A stretch of DNA of 64,000 nucleotides from CAYRWR01 sp964428015. Lineage in GTDB: Bacteria; Spirochaetota; Brevinematia; Brevinematales; CAYRWR01. The notes beneath the pieces were generated by a model that did not search any database, was not told the DNA's origin, and saw only the letters and a program-made list of their open reading frames with translations. Shown here piece by piece: positions 62,283-64,000 of the stretch (position 1 is the first letter of the stretch; every line of letters begins with the position of its first letter). Where the stretch lies: positions 1 to 64,000 of the forward strand of contig CAYRWR010000015.1 of assembly GCA_964428015.1 (NCBI GenBank), given 5' to 3'. The position numbers were made by a program, and so were the translations under genes.

Positions 62283-63020
62283 TTACTTTATCATTTCTCC
62301 ATAATATATATAAGAACTTAAACTATAGAAGTATTCCTCATTTTCATTTAGCTCTTTCATTTCGTTTATAATCTTCAGATGATCTTCAGAACGAATTACA
62401 CCTTTTTCCACAAGGGCATTAAGGTCCATCATTCGGTCGTATCCGAAAGAGCCTTCTTCAAATTTAGTTTCAATAATATTAAAGATTTCGGCTTGACCGC
62501 GAAATCTACCTGAACTCTGGAAAAACCCCCACAGCTTGCGGCCCATCATACCGTCACAAGCGTCCATCCAGCCCTGTTCCCAATCAGCAAATTTATGTGT
62601 GAAGTTCCTAATCAGATCTTTATACTCCGAATTCCAAACCTGAGTATCCCAGTCCCAATGTGCAAACAGAACCCGGCCTCTTGGTTTGAGAATACGACAC
62701 AGCTCTTCCAATAGTTTTTGTTTATCAGGTATACATTCCAGTGTATCCACAGAAAGAATTATATCGAAGCTATTGTTAGAAAAATTAAAACCATCAACAA
62801 ACTTTTGTACTTTGAAGTCTATACCATGAAAATGCTCAGAGGCGTAATCATGTGATTCATTTATAGAGTTTGTTCCAATAAGGATGCTATTGTGTGAAAC
62901 ATGGTTCCTTAATTCTCCCAGGAGTTCACCTTTACCACAACCAAAGTCGAGGATAGTGTATTCACTGTTATTATCCAAGTTCAGAAGTTCGATTATTCTT
63001 TGGTTGAGAAGCTGTTTCAT
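62283..63020 (-). CDS. Class I SAM-dependent methyltransferase (cassette gene)
   Basis: A 245-residue methyltransferase: motif I LDFGCGKGELLGEL, post-I region, FDIILSVDTLECIPDK as motif II, and LKPRGRVLFAHWDWDT as motif III. The C-terminal part, with the WEQGWMDACDGMMGRK segment, is specific. The substrate is unknown; small-molecule methylation is possible. Confidence 0.85.
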   Translation of the reverse strand: MKQLLNQRIIELLNLDNNSEYTILDFGCGKGELLGELRNHVSHNSILIGTNSINESHDYASEHFHGIDFKVQKFVDGFNFSNNSFDIILSVDTLECIPDKQKLLEELCRILKPRGRVLFAHWDWDTQVWNSEYKDLIRNFTHKFADWEQGWMDACDGMMGRKLWGFFQSSGRFRGQAEIFNIIETKFEEGSFGYDRMMDLNALVEKGVIRSEDHLKIINEMKELNENEEYFYSLSSYIYYGEMIK

Positions 63021-63093
63021 CGGTTATACCCTTAATAAAAAATCATAATTATCTGTTATTATATCTTCTAAGACTAAATCTAACTGGTCTGTC

Positions 63094-63150
63094 ACTTAAC
63101 GAGCGGCGCTCGGGGCTGGCCGCAGGCTGGCTACTAGCTGCCAGTTAAGT
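63094..63150 (-). repeat. attC site B
   Basis: Minus strand: R'' ACTTAAC and R' GTTAAGT are perfect reverse complements (7 of 7), enclosing 43 nt of GC-rich sequence with the repeated unit GGCTGGC. Length 57 bp. The inner stem is less regular than in A and C. Confidence 0.7.
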
Positions 63151-63166
63151 GCTGTTGCGGGGTCTT

Positions 63167-63439
63167 TTAAAAAGGGCTTCCCTTTTCAATTTCTCTTATC
63201 TCTGATTCACTAAGATATTTTCTTCTTAATGCTTTTATATCAACTTTACTATGAACTGAAAGTAGTTTATGTATATCATAAATTAGTTTTTCAAGTTTCT
63301 TGTCAGTATAAGTATATTCATCGAAGGATGAACAACCTACTGTATGGGAGAATCTTGCAACCCACTCTTCTGCACTATATTTAGTATCAAACATTTCTTT
63401 TGCCATTTCTTCTCTATATTTAGGCGCTAATGGTAACAT
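63167..63439 (-). CDS. Unknown small protein (cassette gene)
   Basis: A 90-residue protein from the ATG at 63439 (GGGG upstream). A longer frame to 63472 would start inside the preceding attC. It is helical and charged (KYREEMAKEMFDTKYSAEEW; KLEKLIYDIHKLL). No family is recognised. Confidence 0.6.
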   Translation of the reverse strand: MLPLAPKYREEMAKEMFDTKYSAEEWVARFSHTVGCSSFDEYTYTDKKLEKLIYDIHKLLSVHSKVDIKALRRKYLSESEIREIEKGSPF

Positions 63440-63459
63440 TTCATATCCCCAGCAATGGC

Positions 63460-63513
63460 ATATAACGAGCATGACTCTGCGCCGCGTTAGTGGCGGCGGA
63501 GTCCTAGTTAGGT
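63460..63513 (-). repeat. attC site A
   Basis: Minus strand: R'' ACCTAAC (fits RYYYAAC; it contains the TAA stop of the preceding gene), stem GACTC-CGCCGC/GCGGCG-CA-GAGTC with an unpaired CA, and R' GTTATAT. Length 54 bp. Confidence 0.82.
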
Positions 63514-64000
63514 GCTGCTATCCTTTACTTTTGTTTTAATATTCTTCTTTATTATGAACCAATATATTATAGTAAAGATCAAAAATCCAGGATAAAACAT
63601 CCAGTTAATCAATTCTCTATACCAAGTATAACTACCATCTCTCAAAATAGAAAAAGGATAAATAAGAATTAAGGTATATAAAATTAGATTTATTAATATG
63701 TAATCTATTAATCTTAAATACCACAGATTATGAATTGCCTTTGATTTTATATCAGAAATACTACTTTTCACAGTCTTTTCAGATAAAAATATAAACTTTC
63801 CTCCAAATACATCTCTCCGAGATTTAAAGATTTTATTTGTTTGAAAAATGGATAACAACTTAGTATCTTCAATAAACTGTTTTTTTGTATCCTTAATCTT
63901 AGAATGAAGATAGTGAAAAAGTCTAATAAGAAGAAATGGGACTACAAAAAATGCAATCGCTAATAAATTTACTAAAAAGAACTGAATTCCTGTTCCTTCA
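63508..64000 (-). CDS. Membrane protein of unknown function (5' end off window; cassette gene)
   Basis: The frame is open from the right edge to the TAA at 63508 (at least 163 residues), so the start is missing; a TTG at 63858 is internal. Hydrophobic segments lie at the visible N-terminus (FFLVNLLAIAFFVVPFLLIRL) and in two later pairs around YILINLILYTLILIYPF and MFYPGFLIFTIIYWFI. An RDD-like family is possible but not shown. Confidence 0.65.
   Translation of the reverse strand, partial: EGTGIQFFLVNLLAIAFFVVPFLLIRLFHYLHSKIKDTKKQFIEDTKLLSIFQTNKIFKSRRDVFGGKFIFLSEKTVKSSISDIKSKAIHNLWYLRLIDYILINLILYTLILIYPFSILRDGSYTWYRELINWMFYPGFLIFTIIYWFIIKKNIKTKVKDSST

Larger units (their letters stand above)
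59764..64000 (-). mobile_element. Integron gene-cassette array (distal part)
   Basis: Seven minus-strand genes, mostly 90-245 residues and mostly AT-rich, are separated by six short GC-rich hairpins at 60300, 60900, 61485, 62214, 63094 and 63460. Five are 51-57 bp and one is 84 bp. Each has an AAC-ended R'' core next to the upstream gene's stop and, at most sites, a GTT-started R' core before the next gene, with imperfect inner stems. The one-gene-one-site layout and uniform orientation are those of an integron array. No integrase is visible; with this orientation attI and intI should lie beyond 64000. Confidence 0.82.

Noticed and set aside
1..64000. CRISPR arrays, insertion sequences or prophage
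   Set aside because: No regularly spaced direct repeats, transposase motifs or phage structural genes were found. The hairpins at the right end differ from CRISPR repeats in spacing, sequence and gene association.

Overview
The window looks like a chromosome segment from a diderm bacterium. It is rich in predicted lipoproteins (lipobox Cys) and outer-membrane-type proteins and carries ordinary housekeeping genes (mfd, pnp, rpsO, ribF, murJ, pta, galT). A spirochaete-like organism is my best guess, because of this lipoprotein load and because a chromosomal integron is known in Treponema denticola. That assignment is inference from gene content only and is weak.

Layout. Positions 1-731 hold the start of a repeat protein behind a canonical sigma-54 promoter. 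Positions 1.4-9.6 kb are a minus-strand block: DUF1003 and DUF347 membrane proteins, a hybrid histidine kinase, a pyrroline-5-carboxylate-reductase-like enzyme, an O-methyltransferase and a three-gene ABC-2 exporter. Positions 9.9-16 kb hold galT, a small lipoprotein, a large clostripain-like lipoprotein protease, and a winged-helix regulator split by one in-frame TGA. Positions 16.4-27.2 kb mix lipoproteins (beta-propeller, beta-helix) with tRNA-Thr(CGT), a TPR protein, a beta-barrel, and a marR-CDGSH iron-sulfur pair. Positions 27.3-30.3 kb are a tetR-controlled drug-type ABC exporter with a clear operator. Positions 30.4-38.4 kb hold a secreted protein family with a truncated chimeric copy, a metalloprotease lipoprotein, a SpoIIE phosphatase, a subclass B1 metallo-beta-lactamase homologue and the 5-oxoprolinase operon pxpBAC. 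Positions 38.5-42.2 kb hold small redox proteins and two frameshifted genes (rlmN and a membrane methyltransferase). Positions 42.2-55.4 kb are a long minus-strand housekeeping cluster: pta, a CsgG-like protein, murJ, HAD, ribF, rpsO, DUF2156, pnp, two lipoproteins and mfd. Positions 55.9-59.6 kb hold an HD protein, vapBC, VOC and GNAT proteins, and a starch-binding (CBM21-like) lipoprotein behind a LacI/CcpA-type operator.

The most unusual region is 59.76-64.0 kb. Seven small, mostly AT-rich minus-strand genes are separated by six GC-rich hairpin elements. These elements have the R''/R' core sites (RYYYAAC ... GTTRRRY) of integron attC sites. I read this as the distal end of a chromosomal integron cassette array; the integrase, if present, lies beyond the right edge.

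Other signals worth checking are start codons placed exactly 6 nt after a -10 box (probable leaderless mRNAs, including marR and pxpB), single-base indels in two adjacent genes, and a duplicated pxpB 5' fragment fused to a truncated paralogue.
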